A stretch of DNA of 60,552 bases from Candidatus Enterococcus murrayae (GTDB taxonomy: Bacteria > Bacillota > Bacilli > Lactobacillales > Enterococcaceae), in assembly GCF_017315985.1 (NCBI RefSeq), contig NZ_JAFLVR010000041.1:1-60552 (forward strand), in the 5' to 3' direction. The position numbers were made by a program, and so were the translations under genes. Numbering within the stretch: the first letter of the stretch is position 1; each line of letters begins with the position of its first letter. Below are positions 40,471 to 48,407 of this stretch, piece after piece. The notes under the pieces were generated by a model. It had not been told where the DNA came from. It made no database searches and saw nothing but the letters and a program-made list of their open reading frames with translations.

Positions 40471-41058
40471 TTATTGGTGACTTTGTTTGTGGATACGAGC
40501 GCCATCTTTTGGCAAATATAACTGCGGCGCCTTTTCCACTACTAAGATCGCAACGATCGCTGTCACTATCGCTGTCGCCAAACCACTGACACCATTCATG
40601 ACAAGCGAGAAAATCCAAGGATTCATTCCCCATAATGCATAGCTTCCCCAGAAAACCACTCCTGCAATAAAATGCCAGAAAAACCTTGCTCCTGTACCAA
40701 CAAAAGTACCTAAAATAATATTCTTGCGCACGTTCCGCAGGTCTTGATCAACTAGACTTTGCTGCACTTTCTTTGCATACAATCCAGCAAATCCGGCAAA
40801 AGTAAAGGCAATCGGATACTCAATCAATACTTGAATCACACTTAAATAAACAACTTGGCTTGCAGGAAAATGTAAAATCCCCCAGATGAACGCGGACATC
40901 AAAGCTGGTTTGAAGCCTCTTCGCAGTGCAAACAACGTCAGCGGGATCATCCCTAATGAAATTGAAAAGCTGCTGCCGATGGTCGTTGGAATAAAAGACA
41001 GTACCAGCGAAAGAGCTGCCACCACCGTGCCCTCTACTAAAATTTTTGTCCTATACAT
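40471..41058 (-). CDS. thiT: Thiamine ECF transporter substrate-binding subunit ThiT
   Basis: S component that captures thiamine for an energy-coupling factor (ECF) importer; the shared EcfAA'T module is not in the window. The 195-residue membrane protein has six predicted helices and the ThiT hallmarks LVEGTVVAALSLVLSFIP, SLGMIPLTLFALRRGFKPAL and a conserved GVVFWGSYALWGMNPW near the binding site. I set the start at the ATG at 41058 behind GGAGGAG; a frame reaching 41091 runs through the riboswitch expression platform. It is controlled by the TPP riboswitch at 41118-41202. Confidence 0.94.
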   Translation of the reverse strand: MYRTKILVEGTVVAALSLVLSFIPTTIGSSFSISLGMIPLTLFALRRGFKPALMSAFIWGILHFPASQVVYLSVIQVLIEYPIAFTFAGFAGLYAKKVQQSLVDQDLRNVRKNIILGTFVGTGARFFWHFIAGVVFWGSYALWGMNPWIFSLVMNGVSGLATAIVTAIVAILVVEKAPQLYLPKDGARIHKQSHQ

Positions 41059-41065
41059 AAAAAAA

Positions 41066-41117
41066 CTCCTCCTTTTGAACATACAGTCCACAAAGGAGAA
41101 GTAATTATCATTACTTC
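41066..41117 (-). promoter_or_regulatory. Riboswitch expression platform hiding the thiT ribosome binding site
   Basis: On the minus strand an eight-base stem (GAAGTAAT / ATTACTTC, 41098-41117) lies beside a second possible hairpin in which CTCCTTTG (41091-41098) pairs with the AAAAGGAG of the thiT ribosome binding site (41069-41076). There is no long T-run. The layout suggests control of translation rather than termination. Confidence 0.65.
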
Positions 41118-41202
41118 ATCACAATTCCTACGCTCGAATAACCGAAACAGGTACTAGGGTTTAGAGTCATCTCAATCTCAGCCCGAGGGCTCCCCTTTGC
41201 GA
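41118..41202 (-). ncRNA. TPP riboswitch (THI element)
   Basis: The minus strand carries the conserved TPP aptamer: AAAGGGGAGCCC, then GGGCTGAGA (the CUGAGA box), a variable P3 arm, ACCTGTTTCGG and GAGCGTAGGAA near the 3' end. It lies directly upstream of thiT, whose product imports thiamine, so high TPP should repress it. Confidence 0.95.
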
Positions 41203-41232
41203 CAGTATTATTCTATTTTTTGATACCCTCAG

Positions 41233-41261
41233 AGTATAACAGATGCCTGTCCGCCCGTAAA
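41233..41261 (-). promoter_or_regulatory. Promoter of thiT riboswitch transcript
   Basis: TTTACG (41256-41261) and an extended -10, TGTTATACT (TATACT at 41233-41238), 17 bp apart on the minus strand. Transcription would begin about 20 bases before the aptamer. Confidence 0.6.
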
Positions 41262-41275
41262 GGTATGAAATACTT

Positions 41276-41638
41276 TTATCGTGAAATACTTTCTTGATCT
41301 CCGCTTGGTGACAAGGTCGTTACCTTTTTGATCCGATCAATTGTCATCATCACCAATTGATTATCCTGAGTGCGAATAACAATGGACTCATTTGTTACTA
41401 CTTTGGGCAACCAGCCTGAGATCGTTTGGAATTTCTCTTCGTCTTTTTCATCTTGAACTTGAATGACTACTAAACTATTTTGTAGAGCCGCCATCTTTAG
41501 TTTGAGAAAAATATTCTCATTGGCTTGCTCTTGGGCACGTTTTTCAGCAGAATCATTCAAAAAATCCGAGATGAAACGATATGATGAATTTGAAAACAGC
41601 TTGATTAAATTCTTTTTAGGCTTCTCGTTTTTAGTCAT
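41276..41638 (-). CDS. Small conserved protein of unknown function
   Basis: A 120-residue protein that I cannot assign. A basic N-terminus (TKNEKPKKNLIKLF) is followed by a helical segment (about 25-50) and a beta-rich C-terminal half (SLVVIQVQDEKDEEKFQTIS to IVIRTQDNQLVMMTIDRIKKV), which looks like an SH3- or Sm-type small barrel, faintly like YolD proteins. GGAGGA precedes the ATG at 41638. It lies between the phosphatase gene and thiT and is likely cytoplasmic. Intergenic spacing to the phosphatase gene is 72 bp. Confidence 0.75.
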   Translation of the reverse strand: MTKNEKPKKNLIKLFSNSSYRFISDFLNDSAEKRAQEQANENIFLKLKMAALQNSLVVIQVQDEKDEEKFQTISGWLPKVVTNESIVIRTQDNQLVMMTIDRIKKVTTLSPSGDQESISR

Positions 41639-41710
41639 TCAGCTTCCTCCTATCAAGAGCATGGTTATGTAGTATGATTTTACTTAAATTCAAGAGAAAA
41701 AACAAGGAAT

Positions 41711-42169
41711 CTAGTCCATTTCAAAAAAAGTTAACCATTCGTTTAAACCTTTTTGAATTAAATCATAGGTTTCTTCAAAATCACCTGTATACCAGGGATC
41801 TGGAATCCCTTCACCAGCGTGTCCCGGTACCCGATCTAAGTACAAATAAATTTTATCTTCAGTACCGTGGGGAGCGATTGATTCCAAGTCGGACACATTG
41901 TCTCTGTCCATCCCAATAATATAATCTGCATCATAAAAATCTTCTGTGGTTACTTGACGCGCACGCATTCCTTTGACGGAAATATGGTGTTGCGACAATA
42001 TCCTCTGTGTCCCCTGATGTGGCGGATTTCCGACTTCCCAACGGCTAGTCGCCGCTGAATCAACTTGAAACTGCTTTTCTCGCTTTTTTTGGAAAGCATC
42101 CCGAAATATCGCTTCCGCCATCGGTGAACGGCAAATATTTCCCATGCAAACAAATAGAATCTTTTTCAT
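41711..42169 (-). CDS. Low molecular weight protein-tyrosine phosphatase
   Basis: Cytoplasmic phosphatase of 152 residues. The catalytic P-loop CMGNICRSP (Cys8, Arg14) is at the N-terminus, and the acid loop IPDPWYTGDFEETYD with the general-acid Asp is near residue 125. In Gram-positives such enzymes act on tyrosine kinases of capsule synthesis or on other proteins; no kinase gene is beside it. GGAGGA precedes the ATG. The start faces the divergent dehydrogenase gene across only 53 bp. Confidence 0.94.
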   Translation of the reverse strand: MKKILFVCMGNICRSPMAEAIFRDAFQKKREKQFQVDSAATSRWEVGNPPHQGTQRILSQHHISVKGMRARQVTTEDFYDADYIIGMDRDNVSDLESIAPHGTEDKIYLYLDRVPGHAGEGIPDPWYTGDFEETYDLIQKGLNEWLTFFEMD

Positions 42170-42182
42170 GTCATTCCTCCTG

Positions 42183-42191
42183 TGCTATAGT
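42183..42191 (+). promoter_or_regulatory. Promoter of the 2-hydroxyacid dehydrogenase gene
   Basis: TGCTATAGT gives an extended -10 with TATAGT at 42186-42191 on the plus strand; -35 is weak. It lies in the 53-bp gap between two divergent genes. Confidence 0.5.
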
Positions 42192-42222
42192 CAATTTATC
42201 GAAATGAAACGAGGGATCGTAA

Positions 42223-43197
42223 ATGAGTAAAATTTATCTGTCCGCCAAACTGCCTGAGCTTGGCACAAAATTGTTAAAAGAAGCTGCGCTTGAATATACA
42301 GTCTATGAAAAAGCTGGGTTAATTTCGAAAAAAGAGCTGATCGCAAACATCGTTGATTGTGAAGCCTTGATTTGTCCTCTATCGACACAGGTTGATCGCG
42401 ACGTCATCGATGCTGCACCAGCATTGAAACTGATCGCGAACTTCGGAGCCGGCTTCAATAATATCGACACTGCTTATGCAAAAGAAAAAAATATCTATGT
42501 AACAAACACACCGGTAGTCTCGACTAATGCGACTGCGGAATTAACAGCTGGTTTAATCCTTGCCTTGTCTCGCCGAATTGTTGAGGGCGATCATTTGATG
42601 CATGATGAGGGCTTTGACGGCTGGGCTCCCCTATTCTTCTTAGGTCATGAGTTAAAGAACAAGACCTTAGGGATTATCGGTATGGGCCAAATTGGTCAAG
42701 CTTTAGCACAAATGATGAGGGCTTTTGGTATGAAAATCCTCTACAACCAGCGGCATCCGCTAACTTCTGAGCTAGAGGAGAAATTACATGCCACCTATTA
42801 TCCTCAAGCTGAAGTGATTCAACAAGCGGATATCCTGACCCTCCATGCACCATTGACCGAGGATACGAGACACTTACTGACGAGCAAAACCTTTGACCAA
42901 ATGAAGGACAGCGCCCTTTTGATCAATGCAGCCCGCGGACCATTGATTGATGAAGCCGCTTTGCTTCAAGCCTTAAAGGCAAAGAAGATTGCAGGAGCCG
43001 CCCTGGATGTCTATGAATTCGAGCCAGAGGTCACTGAAGGCTTAAAGGATCTGCCGAATGTCATCTTGACACCGCATATCGGCAACGCCAGTGTAGAAGC
43101 CAGAGATCAAATGGCTGAGATCGTCGCTAAAAATGCGATTGCTCTCTTCGAAGGAAAAGCAATCAAGCATATCGTAAACGGATTGGATCGAGCTTAG
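42223..43197 (+). CDS. D-isomer-specific 2-hydroxyacid dehydrogenase
   Basis: NAD(P)-dependent oxidoreductase of 324 residues, acting on a 2-keto or D-2-hydroxy acid. The nucleotide fold has GIIGMGQIGQALA (about 150-162), and the catalytic triad is Arg238 (AARGP), Glu267 (YEFEPEV) and His285 (TPHIGNAS). The sequence is closest in style to glyoxylate/hydroxypyruvate-type enzymes, but substrate cannot be told. CGAGGGA precedes the ATG. Its stop codon overlaps the stop of the TetR gene on the other strand, which may regulate it. Confidence 0.92.
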   Translation: MSKIYLSAKLPELGTKLLKEAALEYTVYEKAGLISKKELIANIVDCEALICPLSTQVDRDVIDAAPALKLIANFGAGFNNIDTAYAKEKNIYVTNTPVVSTNATAELTAGLILALSRRIVEGDHLMHDEGFDGWAPLFFLGHELKNKTLGIIGMGQIGQALAQMMRAFGMKILYNQRHPLTSELEEKLHATYYPQAEVIQQADILTLHAPLTEDTRHLLTSKTFDQMKDSALLINAARGPLIDEAALLQALKAKKIAGAALDVYEFEPEVTEGLKDLPNVILTPHIGNASVEARDQMAEIVAKNAIALFEGKAIKHIVNGLDRA

Positions 43198-43769
43198 CGC
43201 TCGTTCCAATCTTTTTCATATAAACGATAAGCAAAGAATTCGATATCCTTAGCAAAACGAAATAATTGCGCCGCGATCGTGATTGGCGGCTGATCTGCCC
43301 CGGCTAATAGCCAGTCGATCAAAATCCCGCCACAGCCATGTGCAAGAAAACGAGCATAAAATTCTTTATCTGTTTGAGAGAGTTCTCCTTCTTGATCGAC
43401 TTCGTCAAATAAACGAACGAATAAACGTTGGGCCAATTCATTGAACTCTTTTGTTAATACTTCCGGGGTCACTTCCACGGTATTCAAATAGAATTGATGA
43501 CAGACCTGCATCTCTTTCAACATCTTCAAAACGGATTCTTCCCAATTCGTCAACACCAGCTCGTTCGAGATTAGGTATTGCAGCCCGCGTTGATAATACG
43601 CATAACGGAGCAGATCATTTTTATCCTTGAAATGATAATAAAATGTTTGGCGGTTTAAGCTGGCCTTTTGACTGATATCTTGAACAGTGATTTTTTCATA
43701 ACTTTTTTCTTGGCACAACGCGATCAACGCTTGAACAAATGTTTCTTTGGTCGCTTTTCCTTCCGCCAT
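43194..43769 (-). CDS. TetR-family transcriptional regulator
   Basis: DNA-binding regulator of 191 residues. The N-terminal helix-turn-helix is clear (EKITVQDISQKASLNRQTFYYHFKDKNDLL, about 25-55), and the ligand-binding C-terminal domain resembles the DhaS/AcuR-like TetR group. AGGTGG precedes the ATG at 43769. It converges on the dehydrogenase gene with overlapping stop codons and lies 11 bp from the end of ruvB. A role in control of the dehydrogenase is only inferred from adjacency. Confidence 0.9.
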   Translation of the reverse strand: MAEGKATKETFVQALIALCQEKSYEKITVQDISQKASLNRQTFYYHFKDKNDLLRYAYYQRGLQYLISNELVLTNWEESVLKMLKEMQVCHQFYLNTVEVTPEVLTKEFNELAQRLFVRLFDEVDQEGELSQTDKEFYARFLAHGCGGILIDWLLAGADQPPITIAAQLFRFAKDIEFFAYRLYEKDWNER

Positions 43770-43780
43770 TTTTCCACCTT

Positions 43781-44785
43781 CTATACTTGTTGATAAGGAT
43801 AACCAAAATGCTCGTAAGCTAACGGGGTCGCCATGCGCCCTCGCGGTGTTCGTTTAATGAAACCCTTTTGGATCAAATACGGTTCATACATGTCTTCCAC
43901 GGTTTCACGTTCCTCACCGATATTAACCGCTAGTGTACTCAGCCCGATCGGTCCACCATGATACAGTTCAATCATCGTTTTTAATAATTTTTGATCAATG
44001 TGGTCTAAGCCTGCCCCATCAACTTGCAGCAGCACCAATGCCTGATCCGCAATTCTCCGATCGATCACACCATCCGATTGAACCTGAGCAAAATCGCGAA
44101 TCCGCTTCAGTAAACGATTGGCAATCCGCGGTGTTCCTCGTGAGCGTCGGGCAATCTCCACCGCACCTTCTTCCACGATCTCAGTTTGAAAAATATCGGC
44201 CGAGCGCAGCACAATCTCCCGCAAATCCGTCTCTTCGTAATATTCCATATGAGAGATAATTCCAAATCGATCACGCAGTGGCGCCGATAGCATCCCTGCC
44301 CGTGTAGTCGCTCCGATTAAAGTAAACGGCGGCAATGGAAAATGTACTGGGTGAGCTGTCGGCCCCTGTCCCACCATGATATCTACATAATAATCCTCCA
44401 TTGCTGAATACAAGGTTTCTTCTGCTACTCGCGGCAATCGATGGATTTCATCGATAAATAGTACATCGCCCGGCTCCAGCTCATTTAAAATCGCTACTAG
44501 ATCCCCCGGACGTTCGATTGCCGGTCCACTGGTTGAGCGAATCTGCACATTCATTTCATTAGCGATCACCATCGCCATCGTGGTCTTCCCCAGACCCGGC
44601 GGCCCATAAAGCAAAACATGATCCAATGCTTCTTGGCGGTTTTTCGCTGCTTCAATATAGATCGACAGTTCTTGCTTAACCTTGTCTTGACCGATATATT
44701 GAGCAAGGTATCGAGGACGCAGTGATTTTTCTAAACTTTTATCGCTCTCATCCGCATCTGGTGAAAGCAAACGTTCTTCATCCAT
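43781..44785 (-). CDS. ruvB: Holliday junction branch migration helicase RuvB
   Basis: Hexameric AAA+ motor that drives branch migration with RuvA in recombinational repair. The 334 residues carry Walker [15 protein letters not shown], Walker [10 protein letters not shown], sensor [11 protein letters not shown], arginine-finger region [16 protein letters not shown] and a C-terminal winged helix. AGGAGGA lies nine bases before the ATG at 44785. It follows ruvA with a 13-bp gap. Confidence 0.97.
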   Translation of the reverse strand: MDEERLLSPDADESDKSLEKSLRPRYLAQYIGQDKVKQELSIYIEAAKNRQEALDHVLLYGPPGLGKTTMAMVIANEMNVQIRSTSGPAIERPGDLVAILNELEPGDVLFIDEIHRLPRVAEETLYSAMEDYYVDIMVGQGPTAHPVHFPLPPFTLIGATTRAGMLSAPLRDRFGIISHMEYYEETDLREIVLRSADIFQTEIVEEGAVEIARRSRGTPRIANRLLKRIRDFAQVQSDGVIDRRIADQALVLLQVDGAGLDHIDQKLLKTMIELYHGGPIGLSTLAVNIGEERETVEDMYEPYLIQKGFIKRTPRGRMATPLAYEHFGYPYQQV

Positions 44786-44798
44786 CTAACTCGTCCTC

Positions 44799-45392
44799 CT
44801 ACTTCTTCATCATTAATTTTAGAGCTGCTCGTAAATAATCGTCGGTATTTTGCAATGTTTCTTTTTCCAAAACTTTTTCGACTTTCTTGATTTCTTTCGG
44901 GCTGTAGCCTAATGCCTGTAGGGCTTCCATTGCTTCAGCCAGAGCCGTATCATCATTGCCTTCATAGAACAAGGACATTGGATCCTCGACGAGCTCGGTG
45001 AGCTTGCCTTTTAAATCCAAGACCATTTGTTGGGCAGTCTTTTTCCCTACACCTGGGAATTTCGTTAAATAGGTCACATCGCCTGCTTCAATGGCTTGGA
45101 TCAAGCCTTGATGATCCTCATTTGCCATGATCGCTAAGCCGCTCTTGGGTCCAATACCAGATACTGAAAGCAGTCGTAAAAACAATTCTTTTTCAGCCAA
45201 TGTCTCAAAGCCGTATAATAAATGCGCATCCTCGCGAATGATCTGCTGCACATAGATCGTCACAGATTGCTCCATTTTGCTGCTGTAGCGATAGGGATTG
45301 CCTAACGCGATTTGATAGCCGATCCCATTTACATCCAACACCACATAGCTAGGGCTGATGAAGGTCAATCGACCTGTAATATATTCGTACAT
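44799..45392 (-). CDS. ruvA: Holliday junction protein RuvA
   Basis: Tetrameric junction-binding protein, 197 residues. An OB fold (about 1-62) is followed by two helix-hairpin-helix motifs ([16 protein letters not shown] and [23 protein letters not shown]) and a C-terminal domain III (about 150-197) that contacts RuvB. AAAGGAT precedes the ATG. The upstream region holds an extended -10 and a LexA-like box, in line with SOS control of ruvAB in Gram-positive bacteria. Confidence 0.96.
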   Translation of the reverse strand: MYEYITGRLTFISPSYVVLDVNGIGYQIALGNPYRYSSKMEQSVTIYVQQIIREDAHLLYGFETLAEKELFLRLLSVSGIGPKSGLAIMANEDHQGLIQAIEAGDVTYLTKFPGVGKKTAQQMVLDLKGKLTELVEDPMSLFYEGNDDTALAEAMEALQALGYSPKEIKKVEKVLEKETLQNTDDYLRAALKLMMKK

Positions 45393-45458
45393 AGTTGATC
45401 CTTTCTTTGGTTAAGAAAACAATTCTTTATTCTCACTGCATATACATAACCGCATATA

Positions 45459-45485
45459 TGCACATATGTTCTCATTATTTTAGCA
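45459..45485 (-). promoter_or_regulatory. Candidate ruvAB promoter with LexA-like box
   Basis: TGCTAAAAT (TAAAAT at 45477-45482) is an extended -10. Just downstream AGAACATATGTGCA (45459-45472) resembles the Gram-positive SOS box CGAACRNRYGTTYC, with GAACATATGT matching and the last part imperfect. The box would lie over the transcription start. Confidence 0.5.
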
Positions 45486-45498
45486 CAAATGGCGGCGG

Positions 45499-46959
45499 TT
45501 AAAAACTCTTACCGCCGAATCCTTCCAATAGCTGTAATAAAGCAAAATAATCTGTCATCCGTAATTCCTGAGTGATTGCTAATGTCGGCACTTCCTCATC
45601 CTCATAAAGCAGATTCGTTGTTAAACATACATCGCTGTTTTCTAATGTCGCTGAAAAAACAACTTGAAAATCATTCGTCAAAAATCGGCGCAGATCGTCT
45701 TTTAAAATCGTTTCTTCAAACTCTGGCAGATCTGTCTGCAGAAAAATCCGCACAACCGGTTGGATGGTCAGCTCAGGCAAGCGCCGCAAAACAGAAAGAT
45801 AACGACCAAAAAGAATCGATTCAGTACCACCTTGATCCGCTAAAACAGTTGAGACAAAAGCGGCTAGTTGGGGTTGCTGCTGGGTAATCTTCGTCCAGAA
45901 GGCTTTACCATTAATATTAAAACGAATCATTGGAAACAGCCGATGATACAGATGTCCGCTGATTAAATAGTTTTCTGCCTGCAAGGCTTGAAATTTTTCC
46001 CATGCCGCATGATTATTGATCTTCTTTTCTAAAATCCGATACCGCTCATCGATCTCAGCCATCACAAGAAATGGTTTCTTTGCCAGTAATCGATGAATTT
46101 TTTTGGTAATGTCTGGTACGTGGTAGTATTCCTCCCGCGTCAGCAGATTCAAAAATAGATTTCCTAAAGAGGCTTGTGTACGGAAATAGGCCGGCATCAC
46201 GGGCTTTAGTTGCTGATAAAACTCTTTAAAAAGCGAATCGCCGGCTAGTGTCTGCTGACTGATTGAATTTGGTTCTAATGAGTAGTGTTGGACTTCTCGC
46301 AACAAATGAGCCGCTACTAAATATTCTAGGCGCTGCTCCTTAATAGGATTCAAGGCTACCTGAAAAAAGCGTTGGATCCCATGACTGATTTTTTCAACGA
46401 GCTCGTGCTGCAAGGGTGCGAAGGGCCAATCCTTTCCTCGAAATAGGCGCCAATAATAAACCGATAGATACATCCGAACGACTGGCTCCGGTGCCTGAAA
46501 AAATACTTCTCCGCGTTCAATCGTTAACTGCAGCGGCGCCAGTTCTTGATACAAGCCTTTCAATTTGCGCCGAATGGTCGATTCACTGCGAAATAATCTT
46601 TCGCTTAGTTCTTTGATCGTTCGGGCTTTTCCAGCAATCAATAAATGCAATAGCCGATAGGACAAGGAATGGCGAATCAAATCAACTAAAAATTGATTTT
46701 GCTCCATGATTTGATCGGCAATTAACAGGCGATAATTATTCCCTTCTTTTTCAAATAAGGGAATCTCCGTCTCTGTGAAGCGGCAATAGTTCTTACTCAA
46801 TTCCTCCAGTAATCGTTGGACACTGCGGGCATCTAGCCCTACTTCCTCAGCCAAGTCAAGCTTCTTATGGATTTTTCCATCACTTAACAGCTCCAGTAAG
46901 CGAACACCGAAATAGATGTCTTTTTCGTAATGTTGTAATTCCAGCGCTTTGATATACAT
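45499..46959 (-). CDS. Mga/AtxA-type helix-turn-helix regulator
   Basis: Large transcriptional regulator of 486 residues. Two N-terminal winged helix-turn-helix regions are visible (about 20-60 with LAEEVGLDARSVQRLLEEL, and about 90-140 with IKELSERLFRSESTIRRKL). A long helical middle like PRD domains follows, then a C-terminal alpha/beta part (about 385-480) like the EIIB-type end of Mga proteins. The target is unknown. AAGGAG precedes the ATG by seven T residues, and both form part of the terminator of lrgB. The gene lies directly downstream of lrgAB on the same strand, so joint function is possible. Confidence 0.85.
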   Translation of the reverse strand: MYIKALELQHYEKDIYFGVRLLELLSDGKIHKKLDLAEEVGLDARSVQRLLEELSKNYCRFTETEIPLFEKEGNNYRLLIADQIMEQNQFLVDLIRHSLSYRLLHLLIAGKARTIKELSERLFRSESTIRRKLKGLYQELAPLQLTIERGEVFFQAPEPVVRMYLSVYYWRLFRGKDWPFAPLQHELVEKISHGIQRFFQVALNPIKEQRLEYLVAAHLLREVQHYSLEPNSISQQTLAGDSLFKEFYQQLKPVMPAYFRTQASLGNLFLNLLTREEYYHVPDITKKIHRLLAKKPFLVMAEIDERYRILEKKINNHAAWEKFQALQAENYLISGHLYHRLFPMIRFNINGKAFWTKITQQQPQLAAFVSTVLADQGGTESILFGRYLSVLRRLPELTIQPVVRIFLQTDLPEFEETILKDDLRRFLTNDFQVVFSATLENSDVCLTTNLLYEDEEVPTLAITQELRMTDYFALLQLLEGFGGKSF

Positions 46960-47003
46960 AAAAAAACTCCTTCACGCTCTATTTTAGCAAAAGAGCGCAA
47001 GGA
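46960..47003 (-). terminator. Terminator after lrgB overlapping the regulator's ribosome binding site
   Basis: On the minus strand CTCCTTGCGCTCT and AGAGCGTGAAGGAG pair around TTTGCTAAAAT, followed by seven T residues and then ATG of the Mga-type gene. The 3' arm AAGGAG is that gene's ribosome binding site. The loop holds an extended -10 (TGCTAAAAT; TAAAAT at 46981-46986). Confidence 0.78.
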
Positions 47004-47010
47004 GCAGCTA

Positions 47011-47712
47011 CTAAAGACCTTCGAACAAATGGAACAAAATCGGCAGCAGTGCCACAGTCACTATTCCGTTGACACAAATACACAGGCCGGCCAAAATCCC
47101 TTCCAATTCACCGATTTCAATTGCTCGACCCGTGCCGATCGCGTGAGAGGTGCTGCCTAAAGCAATTCCCTGCGCTACAGGACTCTTGATATTGAACAGC
47201 TGGAAGACTTTTGTTCCTACCAGAGCACCAAAGATCCCGGTAGAAACAACGATCGCCAACGTTACTGGTGAAATGCCGCCCATCTGACTAGATAGATCAA
47301 CAGAGATCGCTGTCGTCACAGATTTAGGCAATAAAGAAACGATGATCCCCTTATTCAACGAAAATAGCCGGCCAATCCCTACGCTTAATAGGCAATTTAA
47401 AACGACACCGACTAAAGTGCCTAAAATAACTGGCAAAAAGTATTTCTTGAGCTTATCGAAATTTTGGTATAACGGTAAAGCCAAGGCGACTGTCGCCGGA
47501 GTAATCATCATAGTGAATAGATTTCCGCCCATGTTGTAATCCTTATAGCTGATCCCGCTGAATTTCAACAGGATGATTATACTGATTACACTAGCAATCA
47601 AAGGATTGATGAAAGGAATATTAATTTTAGTCAATAATTTTTCCATCAATGTGTAGATCAATAACGTAAGTGCTAACCCAAAAAGCGGATTACTCGCCAG
47701 CGCTGAGATCAT
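47011..47712 (-). CDS. lrgB: LrgB/CidB-family membrane protein
   Basis: Partner of the holin-like LrgA; with it, modulates murein hydrolase activity, and in several bacteria transports pyruvate or glycolate. The 233-residue protein has about seven helices and the family stretch LPKSVTTAISVDLSSQMGGI and ALGSTSHAIGTGRAIEIGE. The start is the ATG at 47712 with CGAGGTGGAG upstream, overlapping the end of lrgA by 23 bases. A longer TTG frame from 47745 is unlikely. It ends before a terminator shared with the next gene. Confidence 0.92.
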   Translation of the reverse strand: MISALASNPLFGLALTLLIYTLMEKLLTKINIPFINPLIASVISIIILLKFSGISYKDYNMGGNLFTMMITPATVALALPLYQNFDKLKKYFLPVILGTLVGVVLNCLLSVGIGRLFSLNKGIIVSLLPKSVTTAISVDLSSQMGGISPVTLAIVVSTGIFGALVGTKVFQLFNIKSPVAQGIALGSTSHAIGTGRAIEIGELEGILAGLCICVNGIVTVALLPILFHLFEGL

Positions 47713-48118
47713 CTGCTCCACCTCGTATCTTTTCAACTTGATCAACCAGACGATCCTTTTTCTCAGTGCTCTTCATGCCGATCTTTTCGACAATCTCTGC
47801 TGTTTTACCAACAGCAACAAGAGATACGAATGAGCAAACAACCACCGCTCCAAGTAAAACAGGCCAAGTATATTTGATTGCTCCATAATATTGCATCAAC
47901 CCGACACCTGCCGGCACAAATAAGATCGTTAAATGATTCAATAAAAAGTTTGCTGTATCTTCAATCGCTGAAGGCTTTAATAGCTTGGTTTGGAAAGAAA
48001 GAAATAATAACAAAATACCGATAATACTTCCCGGAACCGGCAGCTTAAAAAACAGCCGTAAGCCTTCCCCAATAATGGAATAGAGTAATAACAAACTTAA
48101 TTCTTTAAACATTTTCAT
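47690..48118 (-). CDS. lrgA: LrgA/CidA-family holin-like protein
   Basis: Small holin-like membrane protein, 142 residues, four predicted helices (about 5-25, 28-48, 62-82, 88-110) and a charged C-terminus. FFKLPVPGSIIGILLLF is the CidA/LrgA family signature. AAAAGGCG precedes the ATG at 48118. It overlaps lrgB, so the two are coupled. No LytSR two-component genes, the usual lrgAB regulators, are in the window; an Mga-type gene lies downstream instead. Confidence 0.92.
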   Translation of the reverse strand: MKMFKELSLLLLYSIIGEGLRLFFKLPVPGSIIGILLLFLSFQTKLLKPSAIEDTANFLLNHLTILFVPAGVGLMQYYGAIKYTWPVLLGAVVVCSFVSLVAVGKTAEIVEKIGMKSTEKKDRLVDQVEKIRGGADDLSAGE

Positions 48119-48247
48119 AACTATCGCCTTTTCTAAAAATAGGATAGTTCTAGTATAGCGAAAAAAGAATCACTCGCTCTCCAAGTTTTGTCGGAATTTC
48201 ATACATTTTCTGAAAAGCGATAGCGAAAGTCTAAACTTAATCATCTA

Positions 48248-48343
48248 CAAGAAGGGCTTCGCGAACTCGCTCAGCTTTATCGGCAATAAAGCTAGTTCGT
48301 GAAGCCAGACATGGATAGACCTGCTGCAAAATTACTTATTCAT
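48248..48343 (+). repeat. Palindromic dispersed repeat, copy 2
   Basis: About 96 bp matching 40373-40466 in the opposite orientation. Hairpin arms GGCTTCGCGAACTCGCTCAG and AGCTAGTTCGTGAAGCC surround CTTTATCGGCAATAAAG, then GACATGGATAGACCTGCTGC and, after five variable bases, TTATTCAT. It fills most of the 289-bp gap between msrB and lrgA; apart from the msrB terminator I see no gene in the gap. Confidence 0.88.
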
Positions 48344-48372
48344 TTGAAAATTTTATGATTCCTTTATGATTC

Positions 48373-48404
48373 AAAAAAGCTGTGCCGAAAACAAGGCACA
48401 GCTT
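48373..48404 (-). terminator. Terminator after msrB
   Basis: AAGCTGTGCC and GGCACAGCTT pair perfectly on the minus strand, followed by a T-run. Confidence 0.92.
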
Positions 48405-48407
48405 GGT

